From Phyto melanocephala (Eukaryota > Arthropoda > Insecta > Diptera > Rhinophoridae): 64,000 nucleotides of DNA. The stretch covers positions 151,880,845 to 151,944,844 of the forward strand of contig OW799233.1 of assembly GCA_941918925.1 (NCBI GenBank), in the 5' to 3' direction. How positions within the stretch are numbered: position 1 is the stretch's first letter; each line of letters opens with the position of its first letter. This document shows, piece after piece, positions 10,701 through 21,205 of this stretch. The notes beneath the pieces were generated by a model that was not told the DNA's origin, did no database searches, and saw nothing but the letters and a program-made list of their open reading frames with translations. Position numbers and translations under genes: made by a program.

Positions 10701-12259
10701 AAAAGACACTGTGCGGTATACATTTTCGCACATTTTGATCTATAAATTCTTTCATATTGACTAGTTTTGAGCAATTTTCTACGAAAGATGCGGTTTTTAC
10801 TGCAGAAATATACTTTCGAAACGTTATAGCTCTACGTCAATGCTTTTAGACACAATTGCATTTTAATCGATGTAGGAAGGACATTGTTTTTTTTACGTAC
10901 TCTTACATATGTCTCTTCTTAATATATTGATTTAGCCAATTTTTAATATCAAACATATCTTGTGCATAAGAAATATTCTGGCAAAATATCATCCTCCTAA
11001 CTTTATCGGTTCGAGCTCTATCGTACTCTCAACAGACGGACAGATGGACAGACGAACATAGCTTAATCGTGCTAAAATAAAAATAAGGACTAATTAAAAC
11101 GAATATTTCAATGTTTTACTGTTTACAAGTTTTTTTGGTGGTGGATACAATAACTAAAAATTTTAAATTGCTTTCTTGAAAAACTATAAAAACAGACATA
11201 AGCAGGTTTTCCTAATTGCCATAGCCATACAATTATTTTATTTAATTATTAAATTTTATTTAATTTGAAATCGATATTATCACGAAAAAAAATTCATTGT
11301 GTCAATCGAATTATTTCTTTACGATTTAGGTTCTAAAACTGTAATTTTTTTAGCCATACAATTTACGTTGTAACATTCAAAACACTGTTAACAATAAACT
11401 CTTTGTATTGACAGCAAATTTATGGTACTACAACTGAATAATATAAATATCACAACACATCCTTTAAATTGGACGCGAACTTAATTGCCACAACTTTATT
11501 CAATTTTCTCAGAAAAATCAGCAAGAAAGAGCAAACCTTGCTTTCCACTTATACATTTTGTTGTTATCAGTTGATTCACCATTTAAGCCTGAAGTGAAAT
11601 ATTATGCCTTTAAACTTAAGAAATATTTATTTTTTTATTAATAATTTTAATCTCTCTTGCAATAAAACTTTTCCTACTTAAATGTTTATTTTTTTATAGC
11701 GATTTCTATAGTTTATTTTAAATAACATCTTTCACAAAAATTTATATTACAAAAACACAGTCACCATTAAAAAAAATATCCACACGCTTATTTTGCAATC
11801 ACTTTATTATCTTTAAGCACTCCATTTAATTCACTTATACTAACCTTCTAGACTTCGCGAATCATTAAACACTATGATTTCATCGGCCGGTTGCCCCAAT
11901 TGTATAAAACGTATTCGCCGTTTATCATCACGTAACTCACGTCCATATTCATTTGGAAAATAACCCACACTATTCGTTGCCAATTTCCAAATAATTTTTG
12001 CTGCTTTATATTTTATACACGACACTAGACTTCGCATTTTAACGCACTGTTTTTGATTATGTTTTACATATTCATCGGTGTGCGTTAACAAGGAACGACC
12101 GTTCGCAGGATGTGCTTCTTGATTGACCGTGCTTGTGGTGTGATTAAATTCTGACTTAATTGCCAATGAAGATTTGGTAAGAATTTGTAAAAATACTGTG
12201 AACGTTATAATGGCAATAAAACTATAGGAATACGATTGTGTATAGGTTTTGTTAAACAT
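7773..12259 (-). CDS. Osiris (DUF1676) family protein, 4 coding exons
   Basis: Exons by reading: 12259-11845, 8492-8367, 8269-8024, 7936-7773. All introns are GT-AG and phase 1 and join into one frame of 316 aa. Residues 1-33 form a signal peptide (FIAIITFTVFLQIL core). Residues about 70-140 carry a Cys pair (KQCVKMRSLVSCIKYKAAK) and a region ending RRIRFIQLG, as in the DUF1676 head. EITRIFKFLKR is at 142-152. KKKRKW then precedes one long hydrophobic segment at about 194-236, the typical Osiris membrane region. The tail is Tyr/Ser/Gly-rich (YSQFVGSSFPGTYY, YSGYNYLDTISKRLK). Osiris proteins are insect-specific, enter the secretory/endosomal pathway and act in cuticle formation. They usually sit in a large cluster; no second Osiris gene is visible here. 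Which Osiris number it is cannot be told by eye. The exon 2 acceptor was chosen over a later AG because only it keeps the frame. Confidence 0.85.
8711..9028. mobile_element. Harbinger-like MITE with TTA duplication
   Basis: Near-perfect inverted termini of about 38 bp: CACCCAATTTACATGATG at the left and CATCATGTAAATTGGGTG at the right, extended inward by GACGTCCCATTTT and its complement. TTA flanks both sides (8708-8710 and 9029-9031), the target duplication typical of PIF/Harbinger. Length 318 bp. An open frame of 134 codons over this element (8735-9139) is chance and not a gene. It sits in intron 1 of the Osiris gene. Confidence 0.8.
9143..9285 (+). pseudogene. mariner-type transposase HTH fragment
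   Basis: The plus strand reads NNIEAVAKSVREDRGE, stop, then NVRRFQQLGFSSSTT, stop. This is the linker and second helix-turn-helix of mariner transposases (ENIEAV..SVRED....RRR.QQLG.S). Two in-frame stops and no DDE part: a dead fragment. Confidence 0.6.
9422..10164 (-). repeat. Hairpin-ended repeat, inverted full copy
   Basis: Begins ACAAGTAAGAGTGCTATATT with an ATTCGGCCATGACGAAT hairpin and ends CACTGTGTGAAGGGTATAA, so it lies inverted relative to the copy at 1987. A-rich low-complexity tracts replace the T-rich ones. It sits inside intron 1 of the Osiris gene. Confidence 0.85.
10190..11844. other. Remainder of Osiris intron 1, with old repeat debris
   Basis: Two diverged direct repeats of about 110 bp at 10215-10325 and 10500-10610 share AAAATCTTTGT, ATTACATGAAT/ATTATATGAAT and GTCAC ends. 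A mini-me-like relic with GACGGACAGATGGACAGACG lies at 11034-11060. Otherwise plain AT-rich intron. Confidence 0.4.
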
Positions 12260-12857
12260 ATTTAATATATTTTATTTTATAAGTTTGTTATTTTTTTTAA
12301 ATATTATATTTAAAGAATTTTTATTTGCGAGCTTTTACAACGTTTAAAGAGATTAGAGACGTTCGTTGACCAGTAAGGTACACAAATATCAAATGGCAGG
12401 AAAATTTTTTAATCAACTGCTTTTATTAGAAAAATCTTCGCATGCTTGTATGTAAGTATGCGATATTAATAAATTTCATTTGTTCAGCATACTCAAAACA
12501 ATATGTGTGACCAACTATCCTTATACTTCAAATTTGTATGTAATAAAACTCTTTGTTGACAATTTACCATGGGAAACTACACTTTTGAGCTTCACTGCCA
12601 AACTATTAAACTTTTTTATATATAAGTATATGGAAAGTATTCAATAAATTTATTTTATTTTTTATTTATTTTATAAGCAATTAAAAAAAACAATAATAAA
12701 AGATATTTGATAGACTTTTGGTTTTCTAAAATTTTTTTATAGATTTTCTTTATTAATCGAATTTTTAAAAATATTCGCTTTTTTTAAATACAATATGTGT
12801 TTATGTATAACCGAAAAAATTTTAATTTCTGTAAATTTTTCTACATAATATTTTAAC
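12260..12857. other. 5' flank of the Osiris gene
   Basis: Should contain the promoter and 5' UTR of the minus-strand Osiris gene. I see no clear TATA box or initiator that decides a start site, and no other gene. Confidence 0.3.
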
Positions 12858-13066
12858 TTAGGTTAGGTTAGGTAGAACAGGCAGCTGTTGTGCAGCTCAC
12901 TTGGGTCCATTATAATGACCCCATTGTGATACCTCAATAGAAAATAAAGAATATAATAGATAAGATAGAAGAGAAGCAGAATAGTCCAGAGTCTCTGGCG
13001 GGAATCGAACCCGCAACCCCCAAACTAGCAGACCAGCACACTACTGACTAGTCCACCGGGGCACCC
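12858..13066 (-). mobile_element. tRNA-derived SINE
   Basis: On the minus strand it starts GGGTGCCCCGGTGGACTAGT (pol III A-box region TGGACTAGTCAGTAG), has GCGGGTTCGATTCCCGCC (a perfect B box, GGTTCGATTCC), then a unique body and an ACCTAACCTAACCTAA tail. A second copy begins at 62784. The tRNA-like head, unique body and short-repeat tail make it a SINE rather than a tRNA gene. Confidence 0.75.
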
Positions 13067-13328
13067 TAGTAGTAACTAGATAAACAACTTCCTAATACGG
13101 TGCGCTTTGCTGCCATATAATGTTCAAAGAATATATGGCAATTACCCTCCCAATATATCGATATATATCGCCGATATTTCAAAAACCGATATATCGATTC
13201 TTACTTGCGAGTATTGTTTTCAGTATCTTTTTGAATATTTTTAGAGCTATATAAATTTTAGACTTTTTTTAACAATAATGGATGTCATCACCACATGCAT
13301 CATATCTGTTATGACGTAATCGGTTATA

Positions 13329-14629
13329 CACGGTGGCTCAAAAAGACCGAAGTGGTGTGAATTCCTTATAACTTTTTATTTAAGACATAATTTTTTTATT
13401 TTTTGTTTTTAAATACAGTAAATTTATAGGGAATATTCTTAGATTAGTTATTAAAAATGATATCCCGCAAGTGGCGGCCATTTTCTGCTTCGCGCAAATG
13501 TGCTCTTTCCAACACATTTTCCATGACCTTTCACAAAACTTCCGGTGTTATGTTGTTAATTTCGTCTCGAATATTGGTTTTTAATTCCTCAATAGTCCTA
13601 GGCTTATTAACATAAACTTTCACTTTTAAATAACCCCAAAGGAAACAGTCTGGAGCGGTTGAATCCGGGGAACGCGGAGACCAATTAAAATTGCTTCTAC
13701 GCGAAATTATTCGTTCACTAAAGATGTCGCGTAAAAGTGCCATTGTGGCCCTCGCAGTGTGCGCTGTGGCTCCATCCTGTTGGAACCATATTTGCGGATG
13801 GTTTTATACGGCTGGCCTTACAAAATTTTCCAACATGGCCCGATATCAATCACCATTGATGAAAATGGCGACACCTCGTTCATTTTCAAAAAAATATGGG
13901 CCAATGATCCCTTCTAAAGAAACACCGCACCAAACAGTACACTTAACTGGGTGTAATTGTCGTTGATGAAGTACTCTCGGGTTTTCCGTAGCCCATATCC
14001 TACAGTTTTGCTTGTTAACGAACCCATTTAATTTTAAATGGGCTTCGTCACTCATAACTAAGTTATGAATAAAATTAGGATTCTCTTGTGCTTTTTCTGG
14101 AAATAAATTGCATAGTCAAGTCGTTGCAGATAATTTGTCGGTTTCAATTCTTGGACAAGTTAAATTTTGTATGGAAACATAAAAAAAAAAAAAAAAAATT
14201 CGCTGCAGCGACCCTCTTGAGAGGCCAAGTTGTGTCGAACGTCTCCTAGTTGATGTTTCTGGATCCTCCCGAATACTGTCATGTACCACTTAAATATTGT
14301 CAAACGTGTGGACAGTTCGTAGTCTGCCGGAACCAGGAAGGTTCCTTACTGCTCCTTGTTGTCGAAAATTTGCAACCAGACGGTTTATTGTTGACTGAGA
14401 GGGTACAACCCGCACATTAAATTGACGACGGTATGCACGCTAAGTCAACACAATAGACCGTTGATTTGAAAAGTAAATTTCAATGATTTGGGCATGTTGT
14501 TCAGTTGTGTATTGCTCCATTATAAATTGTCCAATTCTTCTTTACAAAATACTGAAAAGAAAAGAAAAAAAAATATAGTCAAAAAGTTATAAGGAATTCA
14601 CACCACTTCGGTCTTTCTGAGCCACCCTG
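13329..14629 (-). mobile_element. Complete inactive mariner-type transposon
   Basis: The ends are CACGGTGGCTCAAAAAGACC at the left and, inverted, CAGGGTGGCTCAGAAAGACC at the right. The inverted repeats run on through GAAGTGGTGTGAATTCC to about 48 bp with two or three mismatches. TA flanks both ends (13327-13328, 14630-14631), the Tc1/mariner target duplication. Length 1301 bp, carrying the broken transposase described below. Confidence 0.92.
13444..14520 (-). pseudogene. mariner-type transposase pseudogene
   Basis: About 358 codons from ATG at 14518-14520 to TAA at 13444-13446. The order is an N-terminal HTH (MEQYTTEQHAQIIEIYF, RRQFNV, STINRLVANF), a second HTH (STRRRSTQLGLSRGSLQRI), a first catalytic Asp in MSDEAHLKLNGF, a second in [14 protein letters not shown], and a third in SPRSPDSTAPDCFLWG. 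In-frame stops lie at 14440-14442, 14290-14292, 13846-13848, 13804-13806 and 13531-13533. A long T run near 14180-14198 and a frameshift near 14105 break it further. All three catalytic Asp survive, but no protein can be made. Most stops are single changes from Arg (CGA) or Glu codons, as expected from neutral decay. Confidence 0.9.
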
Positions 14630-14631
14630 TA

Positions 14632-15699
14632 CGACAATTTTAAAAAAAAATTTATTTCTCTATTTTAAAGGTTTATTGGTCCTACATCTATTCTCCAAAC
14701 CGTTTAAGGATATCTTGATTGGTTTAAAAATAAAGAATAGCCAATATGCGAAAGTTTAATACCGTAAAGTAACAAAATAAAATGCTTTTTTTGATCTCCT
14801 GAAAACTCAGTAAAAAACGCATAACTGAATTGGTTAGAGCAACGACGATATGTTTTTTCACCATCATTTTTTTTACGTCTATTTTAAATTTAGTCCGTCA
14901 AATGACGCATCACTCATCTCCTTCGTCTACTTAAAGGCTTCTTGAAGACGCTTTTCTGAAAAAGGTTGAAGAAAAAATAGAAAAAAATATTTTTTCTTTC
15001 AATAGCCACCATATTGGACCCAAGGTTCAAGCGTATTTTTTTTACTTTTATAACAGCTGCCTCAAATGCTATATTAAAAAAATAAGCGATATTATTCGCT
15101 CAGAAGAGAGAGTAAGAGGGAGACTTTTTCTCCCGATTTCAGGTTTGCTAAAAGATGCGGATTGGCCGGGGATCACATAAAGCAAAGAGTACTTCTGATG
15201 CCCATATCCGATGAGTTGGTTGGTTGGTTAACATGGTAGTTCACTGCATGCAAACAGTCAAGTGGAGTCTGTATGACTCCGTCTTGAAAGGACCACATCA
15301 CTCGTCAGCTCTAATGTATCCTAGAATAAATCTAAGAGTAAGGGTGGATTTACCCCGTGGCCGTAAGGTATCTCAGTAGATAATTCATCATCTCTCTATC
15401 CCGACAGCTGCAGTTTGCCTAACATCCAGTGACCCGTTAAATCCGATGAGCGTAAGGTGATGATTTCGTAACTTATTTGAAGCCATTTAAAATTTTATCG
15501 TTTATTTTTTTAGCTTTGATATGGCAAGCCGATAATATTTTTGTTGATTTTTTTATAATATTTTATTGCTTTTATTATATTGTTTGAGGAAAAAAATATT
15601 TAAAATCATATAATAAGTTTGTACATACATTTGTATGTATTATTTGTTTTTAATTTTTAAACTTAGATGAAAGTATGCATTTTTGCTAAAGATTATTTT
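14632..15699. other. Gene-free stretch with a GC-richer island
   Basis: 14640-15100 is plain AT-rich DNA. 15110-15480 is clearly less AT-rich, with GATTGGCCGGGGATCAC and GTTGGTTGGTTGGTTAAC. This composition is like transposon-derived sequence, but I do not recognise a family and no frame stays open. Confidence 0.35.
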
Positions 15700-15704
15700 C
15701 TTTG

Positions 15705-16125
15705 TAAAGTCACCATTCACTTCGTCTGTTCAACCAACCATTTCCGTATTGACGACCCTTATAATGGTCAGTAGGCTTCTGCTGTTGAGTCAGTTGAACC
15801 TCGTAAGCATCTTTATTCAAAATTCGCATCGATAATGTTCGTGAGATGTTCAATTGTTTGGCTTGAGGATGAGTCGAGGTTGACAACTCTTTTACGTCAA
15901 AAACGCGAACGGACTGGACGAGCAAGTATAGGTGTTTTAACATTTCCTACAGACCCGGTTTGCTGAAATTTGTGCACAATTCTCAAGATTGTGGACACAT
16001 TTGGTCGATTATGCCGATTTTAACGTCGATTTTAACGCCGATTTTAGTAAAAGGCACCAACAATCTTAATGCGCAGCCTTATTGTGGACCTCTTCATGGT
16101 TGAATTTGTCAAACACTGAAAAAAG
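15705..16125 (-). pseudogene. mariner-type transposase N-terminal fragment
   Basis: The minus-strand frame at 15943-15710 contains STSTHPQAKQLNISRTLSMR, then ILNKDAYEVQLTQQ and KPTDHYKGR. This is the second HTH plus linker of mariner transposases (STRRRAQQLNISRTSLRRIL.KD...YKVQLTQ.LKP.DH). No DDE domain follows. A related fragment lies at 38680-38860. Confidence 0.7.
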
Positions 16126-16129
16126 AAAT

Positions 16130-18592
16130 TATGTTGGGCCAAAAACCTTAAGGTTTAAATGTGACCATTGACGTAACAGGACCATTCTGGGTGGTGCATT
16201 GTCCCCCCAGAATTTTAAAAAAATAGTTATTAAAAATTAAGTTTTTTCCCCATCAAAAAAAAAATCAACTACGCCAATGGGTGTGGCTTATAAATAACAT
16301 CGTGCATTATGATGGACCACCCATAACAATGAAACCTTGATAATTCTAATCCTGATTATTCCAGACTTCATTTTGGATTACATTGTATATAATTCGGATT
16401 ATTTTTAAAATGTTGTCTAATGTTGACTTTTGTTTTTTGTTACCTTAAAGACTACTATTAATTTGTAGTATAGTATTGTTATAAAATGCATTCGGTAATG
16501 AGATTAGGTATCAATGAAAGTAAGTTTGACTTTAAAAGTCTGTAAGTGATCTTAAATATTACAAACTAACTTTTAATAATTAATTTAGAATCAAAAAAAC
16601 ATTTTAAATTACAAAAAAAAAAACACAGAAAAAAATTTTAAACGAGATGAATTCGTAGACTTTGAGCATAATTCATACCCCTGAATTAAGAAACTACCCG
16701 TATAATTTTCAAAGAAAATTTAATGCCCAAATTAATATAAGATATCTTACATTAATTATTTTAAAAGCATCTTTATTCTGAAGACAAACTAATAAAATTT
16801 TATTTAATTAAAAAAAAAATAAAAAAAATAATAAGAAATCGATTTAGTGTCTGCAGTATTTCTATTATCGAGATTTTACTGTATTATTGTAGATTGTTGA
16901 AAGCAATAATTTTATTTATTTATTTATTTTGTTTTATTGTCCATACTACCCTGGTCTATACAGTTTATTTTTTAAAACATTTTCATTTACGAAAATTTTT
17001 GAAAATTATCGGCTTAATAATAAATTTTCGATAAATTAAAATTTTATTTAAAATATTTGATAAATTTTAAATTCATAAAAAAAAATTTTAATAAATCTTG
17101 TTTTTAAGGAAAATATTTATTAATTAAATTTAAAATTAAAGTAAAATACCATTTATTAAAAAAAAATGTCCGTAACAAGAAGTTGTTGGTCACATTGCTC
17201 ACGCAGACTTCTTATAGTTGATGCAACGCCGAGAGACCAGCCAGCATACGGCCTAAACACATTATGTGAATAATAAACATTAATCTAACCATCCGTTTTC
17301 CAGCATCCATCAAACAACATCTCTTTTGTTTTAACTGCATTGTTATATTCACAAGTTGTCTGTTTATTTACTCGTTCAGTCTGTCGGTCAGTTGGCCAGG
17401 CGGTCGTTCAGTTATTAGACTAGTTTTGTTGCAGTTGTTACTCGTACAGTTTCATTATCATTTTACTTTTATTGTTATTGTTTATCCAAAGTGAATTTTC
17501 TGGGTCAGTACGAATAAGAAACGTTTGTAAAACAAGCGGCATTATATAAACTGTAATGCTCTTATTTTCATTAAAGTAAGCAAATTGGAGACAGAAAAAA
17601 TATAGTTGTAAGATTTAATCATAAGTTACCAGCCGACAAATTTTTAACATTTAACGGCATCCATCTCACCTTTAAAACACTATGACACTTGCAAAACATC
17701 CGTTTCAACTTCGTTTTCAATATGGTTTTACTAACTTTGGATTACTCTCATAACAATAATTCTATATGATTGCTTTTGCTACATTAATTCTCCATAAACA
17801 AAGAAACTAAATAGCGCTTGTGATAACAACTGCCTTGATGGTCTGGAGCCAAAATGTCCCATAGAATCATGGTTATTAATCAGCAACATACTGTGCAATT
17901 ACCAAACCAAAAACTTGATTTTTAGACGATAGAGTTTAAAGCAAAAAAAAAACACTTTGTCACTGTTTTTCTATTTCTCTTAGCCTTAAGTTCTGCCTCC
18001 TATTTTTGTTTTCTATATGACTATATTAATTTCTTGTTACTATTTTTCTCCTCCCATAATGATTACTCTTTGTTGCTAGTTATCTGCCATATGGGATAAC
18101 AGTCTGTAAGCCACTTAGTCTATGGTAACATTTAGAACCCATGCGTTTGCAATTGCTTTAATTCAAAATTCAGTTTTTCATCACTTTTTCTTTTAAAGGC
18201 GAAAGTTTTTTTGTGTTTTTGTTTTTCTATGTCTTTCTCTTTGTCTCTAAATTTCCTTTTTACTTTTCTATTCGAGGAAATGTTAATTTATTTTAAAAAA
18301 TTTTAATTTGCATTGTTGAAATGAAAAAAAATTTCAACAATTATTAATAAAAAAGATTTTTTTTTATTTTGCCATCATCATTTATTTGTTAAAGCAATAT
18401 CGTTGATTATTAATTATTAAATTGAAAGTTTTGCTACAATTGAAAAAAGGAAATTAATTGTTTTAATATACAACATCCAACAAAGAAATAGTCATTACTG
18501 AAATTAAAAACAATTGAGTGATAAAAATGTTTAAAATTTAAACATGATTCAAATACAAGTACAAAACATACTTAAGTATTTTATAAAAAAAA
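16130..18592. other. Gene-free AT-rich stretch
   Basis: No exon recognised. 16190-16320 has a weak inverted pair (GGGTGGTGCATTGTCC against GGACCACCC). 17200-17560 is less AT-rich, with CAGTCTGTCGGTCAGTTGG, GTTCAGTTATTAG and a TATATAA at 17545; it could be a promoter and 5' UTR exon of an unseen gene, but there is no coding support. Confidence 0.35.
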
Positions 18593-18785
18593 ACAAGTAA
18601 GAGTGCTATATTCGGCCATGCCGAATCTTACATACCCTTCACAACGTGAAGTCAAGCAAGAACAATTGGTTGTATCACAATTCATCTCTTATAAAATACG
18701 TACATACATGTAAAAAAACATACATATATAAAAACATCACATTGTAAAATTTCAAATTGAGTTTATGTATGTTAAAAAAAAAAAT
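18593..18785 (-). repeat. Hairpin-ended repeat, terminal fragment
   Basis: ACAAGTAAGAGTGCTATATT end with the ATTCGGCCATGCCGAAT palindrome and TACCCTTCACAACGTG, then lost after about 190 bp. It lies directly next to another copy in the same orientation. Confidence 0.8.
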
Positions 18786-18790
18786 AAAAA

Positions 18791-19406
18791 ACAAGTATAT
18801 TCGGCCGTGCCGAATCTTATATACCCTTTACAACGTGTAGTCATGCAATAACAGTTGCTTGTATCACCATTCATCTCATATGAAATACATATATCCCATT
18901 CCATTGTAAAATTAAAAATTTACATATGTATGTTAAAAAATAAATTTAAAAAAAAATTTAAAAAAAAATTAAAAAAAAAAATTATAAAAAAAAATTATAA
19001 AAAATATAAAAAAAAATTTTTTTTTGGCTCAGCTGGGATTCGATGCCACGTTTACTCTAACCGGTATACAAGTTTGTATGTATGTTGTTATTGTAATGTT
19101 GTTTTTGTGAAAAAAAATCGAGGTGGTCGTGGGTTTATGCTCATATCTCAGGTATTTATGTACCGATGTTTCTGATTTTCAATACCGATCTACTCCCGAA
19201 TATTTCTGATATTCTAATACCTCATCCGGGTCCAAGCGATGTCGAGGGGCGTCAAAAAGTTGATTTCAACATACACACGGACAGACGGTCAGGGCTTAAT
19301 CGACTCCTCCATTCATAAGCTTTCAGAAATTATATACTTTATGGGATCGGAAATGAAAATAGTAGAAATTTCACACGAAATGACACTTTTGTGTGAAGGG
19401 TATAAA
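18791..19406 (-). repeat. Hairpin-ended repeat, internally shortened copy
   Basis: ACAAGTATATTCGGCCGTGC start, AATTTAAAAAA tract, GGCTCAGCTGGGATTCGATG block at 19026-19045, GACGGACAGACGG run, CGGAAATGAAAAT core and GTGTGAAGGGTATAA end. It is shorter than the full copies because the low-complexity tract is small. Confidence 0.82.
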
Positions 19407-20026
19407 AAGTCGAATAAAATGGTTGTATGTACATTTTGGGAGACAACTTTTTTACAATTCTTGAAAATATCATACCTAAATACCTATGTAGTGCATAAAA
19501 AACAATAAGAACTTCATCTTTAGATTTTCGATATCGTTAAAAAAGGTTCCGCGTCAAATGCAATTAAGTTTGGGATCAGTAAGTTCTAATAAAATAACAA
19601 AGTTCACTTAACAAAGATAGGTTTTAGATTGTGATTTTGATTATAATCATAATAATAATAACCAGGGCAAGTATTATAAGCATTTTGCTTTAAAAACTTT
19701 TTTTTGCTTGTTTTATATGTTTTTCACTAAAATGCTTTTTTCAGTACGCCATGCTAAAATTTGCTTTTTTCGAGTTCGAAATATCTTTTTAAAAAAAAAA
19801 TATGTTGTTTTAGTCATTCTGTTTTAGTATTTTACTTATTAATACAAATATTACACCTTTTCGCACTTATGTATGTATTTTCAATCATCAACCAAAAATG
19901 CAACAAACTGCATTATATTTGTTTTTGTTAGTTCATTGAAATTTGTTTTTGCAAAATTTAACTGTCGTTAAACTGCCGAAGTTTCGAGTGTTTTATATTA
20001 AAAAAAAAAACTGATTTTAACTGAAA
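19407..20026. other. Gene-free AT-rich stretch
   Basis: Nothing recognisable between the repeat copy and the hAT-like fragment. Confidence 0.35.
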
Positions 20027-20028
20027 AA

Positions 20029-20330
20029 ATGCCAAAAGAAACAAAAAAAGAATTTAATGCCCGTATGGCAAAAGAATACCCAGAAATACATATTAAAAGC
20101 GGATAATTAAATTTTGTTTTCTGTGGTCTGCGAGTGTCCTGTTAGTGGCGTGAAAAAGTATAACGTTCAACAACATTTTGGAACATCAAAACATAAAACG
20201 GCTGCTGAAAAAACAGAATTGTGCTCAATCATTGTTGACTGCTTACATACATATGATCCAAATATAAATACATTTAATATCCCAGCCTTCAAAATTGTCC
20301 GACATCTGTCAGATGTCTATTAGAAATGTC
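20029..20330 (+). pseudogene. hAT-type BED-like zinc-finger fragment
   Basis: Starts MPKETKKEFNARMAKEYPEI, hits a stop, and continues one frame over (20114-20323) as CECPVSGVKKYNVQQHFGTS then KHKTAAEKT. The C-x-C...H-x4/5-H arrangement with NVQQHFGTSKHK is the N-terminal zinc finger of CGGBP1-like hAT transposases. The same motif (NVEQHFRTKKHK) is in the hAT element at 47764-48936. Only the N-terminus is left. Confidence 0.65.
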
Positions 20331-20580
20331 GAAAAACAAGTAAGAATTCTATACGAATTCTGTCAGACTTCTGACCGCCAAACATATGAAGTGGTTGACA
20401 CGAATTCTGAGAGACATGTCGTGGGAAATTCTGAGTTTTTTACCGACGTGTCTGATAGAAATCTAACAGAAATCTGAAAGAAAAAGCAGGGAAATTCTGA
20501 TTTATTATACAACATTCGTATAGATTTCTGACAGATTTCTGAAAGTTTGTCGGATGTTTGTCTGAAATATTTAATATAAT
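20300..20580. repeat. Palindrome-rich block replacing the hAT body
   Basis: Dense short palindromes and repeats of CAGAAATCTGA, TGTCAGA and GACATCTGTCAGATGTC. Ends GTCCGACATCTGTC and TTTGTCGGATGTTTGTC are roughly inverted. It may be a foldback insertion into the hAT relic. No coding potential. Confidence 0.4.
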
Positions 20581-20979
20581 AAAACTCAGTTTAATGTTAT
20601 ATTTTTTTATTCATTTAATTTATTACTTAATTACATATATTCATATACATTGTTTATATGCCACATATAATAGTTAAAACAATTCTTTTCAATATTTTAA
20701 GCTAACTTGAAAAACCAAATACGCATCTTTTTGAACTTATTTCCGAAAAGCCTGACGTGACACTCTTTATATATATATTGTTTTTTAATTACAAAACAAT
20801 CACTTTCTATATTACTTTTAAACTTTTTAACACACCAATAAATTAAATTTTTTAATATCACCTATTTTGTTGCACTTTATGACTTAAATAAACAATTTGT
20901 AAAACAAACAAAATCAAAATTACTGATAGGTTGTACCCCTAATGTACATACGTGTTTTCTTCTATATATGTATTATTTA

Positions 20980-21205
20980 TTATACTCTTCACCTGCGGTG
21001 CCATGGCTATACATAGCTTAGTCATTCCATTTGTAATTTCTATTTCCAATCCCATGAAGTGTATATTTTATAAAAGCTTATAATAAGGAGGTTCGATTAA
21101 GCAAGGTTGTGGTGATAATCTTTTGGAAATATACTGTGATGAATCGCTATTGAAATCCATTACAATCGCCTCATGACTTTCGTGTGAACAAAAAGGTTAA
21201 AATTT
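20980..21205 (+). repeat. Hairpin-ended repeat, old 5' fragment
   Basis: TATACTCTTCACCTGCGGTG, TTAGTCATTCCATTTGTAAT and CCCATGAAGTGTATATTTTA match the 5' end of the family. The rest is too diverged. Confidence 0.6.

Noticed and set aside
11845..12259. The first Osiris exon as a stand-alone 139-aa secreted protein
   Set aside because: Its end is a good splice donor (GAAGGTTAGT) and three downstream exons continue the frame with the Osiris membrane region and tail.
12950..13066. A tRNA gene on the minus strand (perfect B box)
   Set aside because: No complete cloverleaf: the anticodon arm and acceptor stem do not pair. The same unit with body and tail occurs at 62784, so it is a SINE.
13691..13966. 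91-codon open frame on the plus strand
   Set aside because: It is the antisense shadow of the mariner transposase pseudogene, whose catalytic motifs are on the minus strand.
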